In this document: piece by piece, positions 1-9,480 of the stretch
Numbering within the stretch: position 1 is the first letter of the stretch
Layout of the letters: every line of letters starts with the position of its first letter
NCBI GenBank assembly: GCA_963576735.1
Contig: OY755171.1
Span: 8,246,001 to 8,310,000, forward strand
Reading direction: 5' to 3'
Source of the DNA: Bedellia somnulentella
Taxonomy: Eukaryota; Arthropoda; Insecta; Lepidoptera; Bedelliidae
DNA: 64,000 bases
The notes under the pieces: generated by a model
The model's database searches: none
Seen by the model: the letters and a program-made list of their open reading frames with translations, nothing else
Told to the model about the DNA's origin: nothing
Position numbers and translations under genes: made by a program

Positions 1-261
1 CACAGAATCTTAAAACAAAAGTCTGTGACCAATGTGATTGCCAATAGTAACTTACGGCACAATAAAATCCAGTCATATGGGCAAGATGGGCATGCCCACA
101 ACCCTGCTCAATCTACCTAATCAGCTTGAGCTGATACGATGATGATACTTACACTATTGGCCTCATAAAAACGCTTAAAGTCACCGAAAAGAAAATTGAC
201 AAAGCTATGTTATGCGTTTTACTACGCAATCAATTCAACAATTCAATTCATCCGTATAAGA

Positions 262-550
262 ATATGGGAAATTGACATAGCCCAAAGAGTTGCAAAATTT
301 AAATAGCAATAGGCAGGGCACGTTTCTCGCAGAAATCAGCTTGATCGCCAAAGGCTCAAAGATTCTGTAGTAGCGGCCACATACTGGACGACGCATTATA
401 GGTGGGCTTTCTACAAGGTGGACTGTTGACTCAATGAAATGATTGCAGGAAGCCGATGGATGGAGGCAGCACAGGACTGGTCATTGTAGAAATCTTTGAG
501 GATGCCTACATGTTCAGCAGTGGACGTCTATTTACTGATGTTGATGATGA
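262..550 (+). mobile_element. RTE-type LINE 3' fragment, degenerate
   Basis: Conceptual translation, with several frameshifts and stops, gives the 3'-terminal part of a reverse-transcriptase polyprotein: a 'DIAQRVAKFKWQ.AGH' stretch, then 'AGSRWMEAAQDWSL', and an end near 'SAVDVY' followed by a TGATGATGATGA-like tail at about 537-551. The same C-terminal module is better preserved on the other strand at 33847-34265. This is an old 5'-truncated insertion. Bases 1-261 before it hold nothing I can name. Confidence 0.6.
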
Positions 551-559
551 TTATGATTT

Positions 560-1905
560 ATTTATTTATTTATTAACACAAAAATAAAACCATTACAGAC
601 AAAAGGTCTAATGCAGCTATATTACACTAAACAATTATACAAAATATTTAAAAGCCTTTATAGACTCCAAATCCAAACTTAAATAGTGTTTTTTCCTTAT
701 TCTTAAAATACGTAATTCAAACTAGTTTTCGTAAATTCAGCCAGCGAAAATATATCAACACGCTCAGAGACCTGTTTGGCGAATCATTCGTTCAATCACC
801 ATAATGCTGAAAAAATTCGTTAATTTGCAGAATACCAAATACGTCAATGTGTCAAAAAGTGACGTAAAATGACCTTGTAGAATAGCAAATAATTCAACTC
901 AATTCAATTTTTCTTCAATGGCAATAGCAAATAAGATCTTAGCTGTCTCATAATTGTGACAGAGACACAAATGACATCTGTCAATTTTGCGTCGAGAATG
1001 CCAAAACCACAGTTTTGATACACCTAAGACCGACATAAGACCGTTTAAGATATAAAAATCCATCGAATTTATTTTGTATCTTCTCCACAATGGAGCGATA
1101 TTTCACTTCATGTGGAGACCAGATAACTGTATTGAACTCCAATTTACTTCATACCAGTGAATTGTAGAGAGCTTTTATAGCATCTATATTCGAGAACTCT
1201 TGGGTGGTACATAATACAAATCCGAGTATCCTGGATGGTTTTTGACAAATGTCTACAATGTGATTACAAAACGACAATTCCGAACTAAAGGTGACTCTGA
1301 GATCCCTAATTTGCTGCATCCGAGACAGCGCCACTCCACTCAACTCGTACTGCTGGTGGTGTGGATGACGTTGTCTACTGTACGTGTCAGTAGCGCATTT
1401 ACTTAAATTGAGTTGCAATTTATTCGCCTGGCTTCATTGGTCTATGGCATTTACGTGACTTTGGAATTTCCCATAATCTTCAACATTGTTTATTGGTAAA
1501 ACAAATTTCATGTTATCTGCGAAAAGTAGACAAGTCGCGTGTTTTACTACATTCGGAAGATCATTTACCATAATTAAAAACTCCAAAGGTCCCAAGCTAC
1601 TACCCTGACTAATTCCCGAGTGAGTAGGGTACTCGTGAGAATTATATCCATCAAAACTAACGTACTGATGTCGGTTCCCGAGGTAGCTGGCAAACAGGTG
1701 AAGGGAAAGAGATGTGAATCCCATTTTGGTCAACTATATGAGCACGACATCTCCATCAACCGTGTCAAACGCTCTTTTAAAGTCGAAGTACGCCGCATCA
1801 ACACTCTTCCCGAATCGATATGGGGGACCTCATGAGACATGAAGTTGAACAGGTTGCTAGTTGTACTATGCGCGGGCCTAAAACCGTGTTGACAATCTGA
1901 CATAA
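560..1905 (-). pseudogene. Jockey/CR1-like LINE reverse transcriptase remnant
   Basis: Read on the minus strand from about 1905 down to 899, the translation shows reverse-transcriptase blocks in order: 'CQHGFRPAHSTTSNL', 'YFDFKRAFDTVDGD', 'HSGISQGSSLGPLEFLI.VNDLP', 'CLLFADNMKFVL' (the FADD box, second D lost), 'QLNLSKC', and finally 'WSPHEVKYRSIVEKIQNKF'. Frameshifts, stops and the damaged FADD box show it is dead. Below 899 lies a 3' untranslated part ending in a (TAAA)n tail (plus-strand ATTTATTTATTT at about 557-573). The 5' half with the endonuclease is absent. The same C-terminal 'EKIQNKF.RFLY' block occurs at 32460-32598, so the family is present twice. Clade assignment is inference. 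Confidence 0.75.
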
Positions 1906-1931
1906 CTAATGATGATATAACTAATTAAGCT

Positions 1932-2215
1932 GATTCACATACACATATATTCACGCCTATAAATCCCAAAAAAGAGCAGTTGAGCTTTATAATACAGTTC
2001 CACAATCAATTAAAAAGTCCTAATAGCCCTAAAAGTCATAATAATCAATTAATAAGTCTCTTTGTGCAACACCATCGGAGAAATTTGGTTGGTTTTATTC
2101 ATGCCGACATTCTACAGAAATTTCTTGCTCAAATATGGATCGCAGAACTTTATTCTCTCAATACATCTAATTATATGGTTCTGTATGCTTGGAAGTACTT
2201 ACCTCACCTTAAATA
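1932..2215. repeat. SINE B 3' stub and faint LINE-like sequence
   Basis: Bases 1935-1980 (minus strand) match the 3' tail of SINE B: tetranucleotide repeats, 'TCACGCCTATAAATCCC', then an AGCAG/AGCC remnant. Plus-strand translation from about 1968 gives 'KRAVELYNTVPQSIKKS', which resembles the C-terminal end of jockey-type reverse-transcriptase proteins but stops quickly. The rest is featureless AT-rich DNA. Confidence 0.35.
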
Positions 2216-2242
2216 AATAAAAAACATATGTAAAAGGCAAAA

Positions 2243-2248
2243 TTTATT
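2243..2248 (-). terminator. Candidate polyadenylation signal of the LRR gene
   Basis: AATAAA on the minus strand, about 116 bases after the stop codon of the LRR protein gene (stop at 2364-2366). Its place and strand fit the 3' end of that transcript. Other A-rich hexamers nearby cannot be excluded. Confidence 0.5.
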
Positions 2249-2363
2249 TATGGTCCAACGTATACTCAATGAACGGACCAGTTTCGGTTCAAAATTTCGC
2301 ATAACATGTATATAATACAAATATTTACACTTCGAAAATCAAACGCATCACTTGACAGCTCGG

Positions 2364-3416
2364 TCAGTCGCTGGCTAGAATCGCGAGTGTGGTGACGACG
2401 AGCGCGAGGTGTGACGTGACGAGCGATGCGCCCACCCGCGCGCCACCCGCCGCCGCGCGCGCCCGGGCGTTGCCCCCCGCCTCTCCGCGACACGCCGTCG
2501 CCGCCGCACTCGCCAGACTGCGACCGCGAACCTTCAAAGGGGATATGCAATAATTCTCCGCAAGAAACTCTTGCGTCAACGCCAATGGATTAGCTAACGG
2601 GTCACGGTTACACTCACAAGGTAAATGATTACCACTTATCACCATCTCATCCACTTCTAATATAACAGACTCTGGATTTTCCAGCATATGGTTGCCCGTC
2701 ATTCTAAATATGCGAACACTATTATTTTGCACCAGGGACAGTTCCTCGATCCTATCAATTTTATTATTACATATCTCTAATTGGTCGACGCGCTGCAATC
2801 CATCGAACGCTCCGACCTTGACTACACCCAGGTCTGAGTCCCGCAAAGCGAGTCGACCGACTCGTAGTAGACCGTGAAACGTATCGGGTCCTAACGCAGG
2901 CAAATCCATGTACGCTAGTTCTAGTACGCCGACACCTTCCAAACCGGCGAAAGCCATTGGCTCAATAGATCGTATACCTGATGGCAATTCAATTTGATTG
3001 ATATCTCCTAGTCCAGAGAAGGCGTGTGCGAGTATTTTCCTGATCGGATTATTTCGGAGTGATATGGTTCGTAGGAAATTGGTGCCCGCAAATGCGTATG
3101 CTTCGATCTGCGTGATTCTGTTGTGGGTGAGGACGATTGATGTTATGTTTTGCAGAGCGGCAAACGCGAACGCATCGACGGTGGTGAGTGGTGTGTGTTG
3201 TATGTAGAGCTCTCGGAGTTTAGGGAGTCCTCGGAAGGCGAAGGGTCGGATGCGGGTGAGGTTGCAGGCGTCGAGGGAGAGCCGCCGCAGCTGCCGCAGA
3301 TGGGCGAACGCGTCGGAGCGCAGCACGCGCAGGTTGGCGCGGGACAGTGACAGTTGGGTCACCGCCGAGCTCAGCGCCGATGGAACGCCGCGCAGACTCG
3401 CGCTGTTACACACCAC
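2364..3416 (-). CDS. LRR cell-surface protein, exon 3 (LRR body, cap and GPI-type tail)
   Basis: Terminal coding exon, codons 50-399 of a reconstructed 399-residue protein. A splice acceptor (CCTCCAG) ends at 3417, so the GTG at 3416 is an internal valine codon and not a start. It opens with the end of an N-terminal cysteine cap ('VVCNSASLRGVP'), followed by about nine leucine-rich repeats with the 'AF..L..L..L' spacing typical of extracellular LRRs, then a C-terminal cap ('NHLPCECN' ... 'NYC' ... 'AC'). A basic, alanine/arginine-rich linker leads to a hydrophobic C-terminus ending 'LALVVTTLAILASD', with small residues upstream and no cytoplasmic part, as expected for a GPI attachment signal. 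Such proteins act as adhesion or ligand-binding molecules at the outer membrane face (family knowledge). I cannot tell which named LRR protein it is. The linker at 2400-2500 is very GC-rich compared with its surroundings. Confidence 0.9.
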   Translation of the reverse strand: MVCNSASLRGVPSALSSAVTQLSLSRANLRVLRSDAFAHLRQLRRLSLDACNLTRIRPFAFRGLPKLRELYIQHTPLTTVDAFAFAALQNITSIVLTHNRITQIEAYAFAGTNFLRTISLRNNPIRKILAHAFSGLGDINQIELPSGIRSIEPMAFAGLEGVGVLELAYMDLPALGPDTFHGLLRVGRLALRDSDLGVVKVGAFDGLQRVDQLEICNNKIDRIEELSLVQNNSVRIFRMTGNHMLENPESVILEVDEMVISGNHLPCECNRDPLANPLALTQEFLAENYCISPLKVRGRSLASAAATACRGEAGGNARARAAAGGARVGASLVTSHLALVVTTLAILASD

Positions 3417-3710
3417 CTGGAGGACAATTATTTCTGATTTACTTTACTGGCAGGCTAATAGAACATAATACATTTGCTAATTGCTTCTAGGCATATTTAC
3501 TATACTACTATATCACTGTTTTTAATCTTTCGTAAAAATAACATTTATTAACTAGGTGGGCATGAATGCGTCGCATGCCGAAATTTGGAGTGTTTTAAAT
3601 TGTTTAATTGCAATTTATTTTTTTCTGAGTCTAGCAAAGCAAATGGTTGGAAAATTACACCGTTAACATTCGTTTCTGAGCAAATTAATAAAATCAGACC
3701 AAATAATTAA

Positions 3711-3829
3711 TAACATAACATAACAAACGTTCACGCCGTTTACAGCGCCACCTAGTGTCCAAAGTAGGTACCCACGTTTTGCTTAGACAGTGTACTCACG
3801 TGGTAGAAGGCAGGCCTTAGTTTTGAAAA
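3711..3829 (-). mobile_element. SINE A, 3' part
   Basis: Starts with the ACATAACATAAC tail and 'AACGTTCACGCCG', and runs through 'CACCTAGTGTCC' and 'GTGTACTCACGTG' to 'CAGGCCTTAGTTTTG', all shared with the fuller copies at 16291-16662 and 58290-58665. The copy stops exactly where the inverted-repeat transposon at 3830 begins. No continuation is found beyond 6774. Confidence 0.75.
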
Positions 3830-4013
3830 TTGGTACGGTTATTCCTTAAGGTGTCCAGATGAATATACTAAAAGTCCCTGAGGGAAGGACATGAGCTGGC
3901 GGTGGAGGAGGGGGAGTATGATCTAATTTTTATATTTTTGCTTTTTATTCGAAAACTATTAATTATATCACTTTAGTCACTTCTACAATAATTATCTAGA
4001 CTAAATTTGCTAC

Positions 4014-5636
4014 TAGTTTATTTGTTTCACGAGCCTGCTAAAGCAAACCCAGACGCCAGACTCTCATGAAACCAGCACTAGCTCACCAGTCACTGTATTA
4101 GACATTGCGACAGCACCTCCCTCATTTGATGAAACTTTATTAGCAGTGAAGTCTCTGAAACCAGGGAAAGCGCCAGGAGTCGACAATGTGCACGTGGATA
4201 TGCTGAGAGCCGATACTGCTACATCTGCTTCACTGCTCTGTATCCCCTCTTACCCGCATTTGGGAGACTAGACAAGTTCCCGATGAATGGAAACAAGGCC
4301 TTCTGGTGAAAGTTCCTAAGAAGGGTGATTTAACGCGATGTGATAACTGGCGCGGCATTACACTACTACCTTCCGCCGCAAAAGTTTTAGCGAAGATTCT
4401 GCTCAACCGCATCGCACCAGCAGTAGCTGAGACGCTGAGGAAGAACAAGCCGGTTTCCGCTCCGGACGCTCCTGCACAGACCACACTAACACCTTGCGCA
4501 TACTGATCGAGCAGTGTGTCGAATGGCAGTCGGAACTACTGCTGGCATTCGTCGATTTCGAAAAAGCCTTCGACACAGTGAACTGGAGCGCGTTGTGGTC
4601 CAGCTTAGTCGCAGGGGCATCCCGCAGTGTATTATTGAGATAATCCGCGCCCTGTACGAAGGTAGCACATGCCGGGTGATTCATAGCTGGGAGGCACCAA
4701 TATGCATCTCTGCGGGCGTCAAGCAAGGATGCCTCTTATCGCCGCTTCTCTTCATTATTCTGTTGGACGACGTCATGAGAGCGGTCACCCAAACACCTCG
4801 AGGTGTGAAGTGGGGCGCTTCTGTCTTAGAAGACTTGGACTACGCGGATGACATTGTGTTAATCTCGCCAACTCTAGCCCATTTAGAAGCTAAACTTGAG
4901 AGCCTTAGAAAGCAAGCTGAAGTCATGGGCCTGCGAATTAATAAACGCAAAACCGTCGACATGCAGATAAATCCTTCAACGACAGAACCATTGAAGCTTC
5001 AAGATACCCCCTAGAATCCACTCGTAAGTTTGTTTACCTCGGTAGTGTTATTACGTGTCAAGGAGGTGCAGACGAGGATGTTGAAAGCAGGATACGGAAG
5101 GCAAACGCGGCCTTTGCCCAACTGAGACCTGTCTGGGAGTCAAATGTCCTTTCCCGTCGAGTAAAGATCTCCCTCTTCGAATCCGTGGTGAAATCCGTTC
5201 TGCTCTTTGGCTGTGAAACGTGGAGAGTGACAAAGGGGCTGACGAATAAGCTCCAAGTTTTCGTCAACAAGTCCCTGAGGTCAATCCTCCGCATTTACTG
5301 GCCAATGACAATACGGAACGTGGACCTGTGGAACCAATGCCAGCAGACTCCAGTTGTGACTGACATCGCACTGAGAAAATGGAGGTGGATGGGGCACACA
5401 TTTCGAAGAGGGACCACAAACGCCAGCATCGCATTCGAGTGGAAACCACCGGACGGCAAGCGAGCCCGCGGCCGTCCGTACACACTTGGCGCTGGAGCGT
5501 GGAGAGCGAGCTGCGAGCGGCGGGACTGAGTTGGAGTGCGGCCAGGGAAGTCGCAGCAGACAGGAAGGCGTGGCGGGAGCTTGTGCAGGCCCTGTGCACC
5601 AGTGGGGTGCCATAGGACGACAACAACAACAACAAC
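4014..5636 (+). mobile_element. RTE-type LINE, 5'-truncated, 11-bp TSD
   Basis: Broken reverse-transcriptase polyprotein. Visible blocks in several frames: 'LLAVKSLKPGKAPGVDNV' (4140-4195), 'GDLTRCDNWRGITLLPSAAKVLAKILLNRI' region, 'FVDFEKAFDTVNW', 'AGVKQGCLLSPLLFIILLDDV' region (4705-4780), 'DYADDIVLI' (about 4836-4862), and the C-terminal 'RKWRWMGHTFRRG.TNASI' and 'GKRARGRP' blocks. It ends in GGACGA followed by (CAA)n. Identical 11-base duplications AAATTTGCTAC flank it at 4003-4013 and 5637-5647, proving insertion by target-primed reverse transcription into the left arm of element X. At least three frameshifts make it inactive. The endonuclease domain is missing. Confidence 0.9.
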
Positions 5637-5922
5637 AAATTTGCTACAAATTATATATTCACATTTGTGATGTACTATAAATACTTTAAAAGATTAAAGG
5701 TCACAAAAATAAGAAGCATATTTGTTGTGAATCATTTTCGATTGAAGTGAAGTAAACTGCTCATTGTTCATAATTGTTCTTTACCTTAAGGCTCAGATCG
5801 CATGTTTTTTAAAATCGTTTCCTTCTCCTTCTCATCAATATTCATATCGTTTAGCATCATCTATGATATAGTCGTGTGCACTAATAAATTTTTGCGAACT
5901 GCTCTTACGTTCGCATCCCTGC

Positions 5923-6460
5923 TCAAAATCTGCCCCACTGAGTTATAAAGCAAAAATATTGTATAGCATATCTGTGAGGCCACTTCCTGCCACCACGTGT
6001 CCATTGCACCTTGCGGTAAGACATTAGCATGTGGAACACCTGAAGCCGCACAATAATATTTTTGATTTTCGAATAATCTTTGTTATATATTGTGTCATAG
6101 TCAGTTGGAGGTGAATTTATGAAAGGTAAAGGGATAAGAGCACTTTTATTTAACTCTTGGTTTGGTTGAATACGTCTAATGAAACCTTTCCGCTTGGGAA
6201 CATCAGGCACCTCGAGCCATTTGCCGCTTATCCATACCATATCAATCAGACTTGGCAGAGTCATGTCTTGGTTTAAGAAATTGGGTTGGTTCACATCTAG
6301 TATCATAATTAGTTTAAGTCCTCCTTTAGCAAGCCTGCTATATGTGTACAAATTGCTGGGCTCCAAACGGTTCTAGTTTGTGTAGCAGCGGGAGCTTCAG
6401 TTATATATTTTTTTCCTTTCCAGGTGGAAGAGATTTCTCAGGTATAACGCATGAAATGCC
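5923..6460 (-). pseudogene. Uncharacterised protein remnant inside element X
   Basis: The main open stretch (6366-5923) contains 'GGLKLIMILDVNQPNFLNQD', 'PLPFINSPPTDYDTIY' and 'NIIVRLQVFHMLMSY'. Upstream, after a stop, the frame reads 'GISCVIPEKSLPPGKEKN' and 'LKLPLLHKLEPFGAQQFVH'. From memory, the pairing of a 'PLPFI..PP.D..TIY' block with an 'IVRLGGFHMLMSF' block occurs in a repeated, unannotated invertebrate protein family. Here the two blocks are joined with most of the intervening sequence deleted. Its place between the inverted repeats suggests it is, or rides with, the element's own protein. No catalytic triad can be assigned. Function unknown. Confidence 0.45.
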
Positions 6461-7818
6461 TCCCATGCTATGAAATGTGTTCATCTTTTCGAAAGTATAA
6501 CGATTTTGTTTCTCATTTTCTTCACATTTATTACTTTGCATCTCCAAAACTATTGATCGTACAGTAAAAATGAGAATATATTTAATTTGTAGGGAATTTA
6601 GTCTTCATAATTATTGTAGAAGTCACTAAAATAATATTATAAATAGTTTTGGAGTAAAAAGCAAAAAACTTAAAAAATATATCTTTCCCCCCTCCCCCCA
6701 CAGCCGGCTCAAGTCCCTCCCTCAGGGACTTTTAGTACATTAATCTGAACACCTTAAGGGACAACCTGTACCAACGTTTTTAGAGCGTGCTTAGGGTATT
6801 AGGCCAGGTAGGGATTGTTAGCTTCCTTTGTATGGAAACATTTTAAGGGTGATTATTCCTCAATGGTAACATCTATCTAAATTTTCTCTTTGTTAAAACC
6901 TTGTCCTTGATGCTTTGAACCATCGTGCAAAATTTGGCTCTGATCGGATTAACCGTTTAGGAGGAGTTCTGTGACAAACCTAATTCAAAAGTCAGGGGTA
7001 AATGGAGCTTCGCTCCAACAAGGAAGAAGAAAAATCAGATTTAATATTTATTATTATTTAAAATCGTTGATTTAGTTTTTTGGTAATAGCTATGTTTCAC
7101 ATTTTGTACTCTTTTCAGCCGTGTTACTAAGGTAAATCCAAAATAAATCCATTTAAAAAAAATTACACCTATTATGGAAGCAAAAATTGGCGAACAAATT
7201 GTAAAAAATAGGTAATTGTATCATCTCCTTTTGTAGAGATATTGTGTAATAAATAATTGAGAAATCTGCTCAGTATCTTGACTTTTTAATTTTAATGTAT
7301 TAAACTATGATGCTGAATAAATAGTTTTTGTATTTTTATAACTCTCGTAAAAGATATACATGTGACATTACAATTACCATCTTAATCAAACGAACTATAC
7401 AATAACTAGCAAAAGCATAAACTAAAAATATTTAATGAATTCCACTTTTATTAACCCTTTTCCGTACGATTTCATCAACTAATTACACTATGCGAGGAGT
7501 ATGTGACTGATTAATTTACTATAAAGCATCGTACAAAATTGGATCGTCGGCAAATTAATCCCGATCGAGCGGGCCTGACGCACGTTCATGTTAATGGATG
7601 GTACCATTTCAAACAGGGATTTCGCAAATAACAATCGTTCCAAACAATAACAATTATATTCTCCTAGAGTGTTTATTCGATGACTTACTGCTAATCCTAT
7701 TAAGGGGATGTAAGAAACTCATAATTGCTCGTAACTATTATATGTTATGATGAAAATTACACGGATCTGCTACCTTTGGAGGTACCTACTCATTATCACT
7801 TTAGAACTAATGATAAAC

Positions 7819-7888
7819 AAAAGATGTTATTAAAGGAAAGAAAAATTTCGACACTGGCGGGGTTTTCTTTCCTTTAATAACATCTTTT
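7819..7888. repeat. Perfect 26-bp inverted repeat (hairpin)
   Basis: The arms 7819-7844 and 7863-7888 are exact reverse complements around an 18-base loop (7845-7862, containing ACACTGGCGG). The right arm continues into the family C repeat ('TTATTTATGAGTAATAATCC', to about 7960). The left arm plus loop reads, on the minus strand, like the end of the tRNA-like SINE at 45165-45290. It therefore looks like an inverted duplication of a SINE end. Confidence 0.8.
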
Positions 7889-7960
7889 ATTTATGAGTAA
7901 TAATCCCACATGAGGAATTCATGTCAAAAAACATTAAATTAATGATAAACGTTTTATTCG
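7880..7960 (+). repeat. Family C repeat fragment
   Basis: Contains 'AGTAATAATCCCACATGAGG' followed by an AT-rich run with AAAACATTAAATT. Related sequences lie at 45240-45330 (plus) and 46640-46730 (minus). At 45240 the segment directly follows a tRNA-like head, so family C is probably the body of a third, rarer SINE family. Confidence 0.5.
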
Positions 7961-8601
7961 TAAAAATAGTTAGTTTAGAATGATATTTTCAGTTTTTTTC
8001 TTTTTTACACGCACAAATGCCTTTAATTCTTAAATAGTGTAGGTAGATACTATTGAGAGCCACTACGTGCGATCTAGATGTGTCTACATTCAACTCTTTT
8101 TTCATACATAACCTTTTATTCTTCAGGCTTCGGATGTCTGCCTTTTTGAGCACATTTTATTTTTAATCCTAATGTTTCCTATATGCGTCGTCCCCTACTA
8201 ATGAAAGCATTCATATTATCTTCTATTTTTAACACGCTTATATTCGCTGGGTGCGCGACGGCAGCGCCAACTAGCGTTCACAATTATGGCGGACATTGAA
8301 ATGTCAAATGGCTGTAAACAAACAAATAATTTCAAGAAAGTATCGTTATTTATATATATTCTATTTAATCATGTAAATCTATAGCGTCGATAATAACGCT
8401 GATATATTGTATTACCCGTCTAGAGTGACAATAAATAAATTACAGATAGTATACACGGACTTTCTCATCGCTGACTTCACGAGAAGTAAGTACAGAAATA
8501 AATAAATGTAATCGGATAATACATTTTATAAAGATTGCAGATGATAATTTATGACTGTATTGTTGTAAGTAATGAACTCTTTTTATGTATTTTCAGTTAA
8601 A

Positions 8602-8754
8602 TATGGCCAAATTAATTATAAAAACTGGATTCCAAGCAATAACACACGAAATCACTTTCCAACTACAAACGACAATAAAAGGAAGAAAATTAGTTTTAGC
8701 TCAACATGTGCAAGATGTGAAAGAAATTAAATCTGAAAATAATATAAATAAATA
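8602..8754 (+). pseudogene. Short frame in the Harbinger-type element, possible second gene
   Basis: ATG at 8602 opens a 50-codon frame starting 'MAKLIIKTGFQAITHEITFQ' and ending in AATAAATAA. It follows a plausible acceptor (TTTTCAG ending at 8596), and a GAAGTAAGT donor-like site lies near 8485. Elements of this group often carry a second gene on the opposite strand (family knowledge). The piece is too short to assign. Confidence 0.25.
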
Positions 8755-8903
8755 ATAAACAGATTCTGCCAAAGCGTTCTTTTACTGGTAAAAACATACT
8801 AAATCTTTAAAAATTATGAAGTTAAGTGAATACTGTTGTTGATTATCTGTTAAAGTATATTGTTCTGTTCTATTATTGTGTTCTTAAATAAAAGTAGATT
8901 GTG

Positions 8904-9480
8904 TTATATATTTTGTTTTATTGAGTTCTGCAAATTTACTAATACACAACAAATATGCAAAATTTCATCTGTATGGCAAACAAGTTTTAATAAAGTTTCA
9001 GCCGTTGCATTATCGACATGAATCCTAACCCAAAGCGATACCGATGTAAGTAACATCTGTCTCATCTCTTGAAAATTCCCTTTTATCACTTCGAAAAGGT
9101 GGCATAACAATTCCTATTTCTTTTCCACTTTCATTTAAGTTTTCTTTATTTGTGGAAGTCCTTTGTCAGCCAAAACAATGTCTCCATTTTCTAAATACCT
9201 AATCAACTAATCCTGATTCAACTGTTATTTGAGCATAGCTTTTCCTTCCACCGGCCACTTTTGATATAAAGGAAATGAAGCCTCCGGGTGTAATACCTAT
9301 GAGCACCTTTGCAGTTAATCCTTTCTTGTAGCACCACACACGATTATCAACTGTAGTTGGTATTTCTACTTAAAACTCTATAAGTACCATCAATAATGAC
9401 TCTAGTGTTACGGTGATTTGGATGAAAGCAAGCCGGCATTTGCAAGCAAGGTTGCTCGATGAGCGAAAGTCTTTACAATA
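8904..9480 (-). pseudogene. DDE_Tnp_4 transposase remnant
   Basis: Across several frames, from 9480 down to 8904: 'LQMPACFHPNHRNTRVIIDGTYR' (first catalytic D in the 'IID' box), 'LTAKVLIGITPGGFISFISKVAGGR', 'VESGLVD', 'NGDIVLADKGLPQIKK' (second D in 'ADKG'), then 'WVRIHVDNA' where functional relatives have an 'RIHVERA' type motif with the catalytic E, and 'TDEILHICCVLVNLQNSI'. The order and wording match the DDE_Tnp_4 domain of PIF/Harbinger and related transposases. At least two frameshifts plus the changed third acidic position mean it is inactive. Confidence 0.65.

Larger units (their letters stand above)
3830..6774. mobile_element. Long-TIR DNA transposon, unclassified (element X), split by a LINE
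   Basis: The left end (from 3830, TTGGTACGGTTATTCC TTAAGG) and the reverse complement of the right end (to 6774, TTGGTACAGGTTGTCCCTTA) match over roughly 225 bases. They share 'CTAAAAGTCCCTGAGGGA', a GGGGGAGG-rich patch, 'TTTTTGCTTTTTA', and 'ACTTCTACAATAATTAT'. The left arm is interrupted at 4013 by an RTE LINE and resumes at 5648. Without the LINE the element would be about 1.3 kb. Inside, on the minus strand, is a broken protein-coding region (5923-6460). I cannot see a clear target-site duplication or a known transposase signature, so the superfamily is open. Confidence 0.7.

Noticed and set aside
2266..2550. Minus-strand open frame rich in G, R and H
   Set aside because: It overlaps the GC-rich end of LRR exon 3 in another frame. 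The LRR frame has clear domain structure and this one has none.
3846..6760. piggyBac element (TTAA next to the inverted repeats)
   Set aside because: TTAA occurs in both arms, but the arms still match for about 16 bases outside it, so TTAA is internal and not the target duplication. No piggyBac transposase motif was seen.
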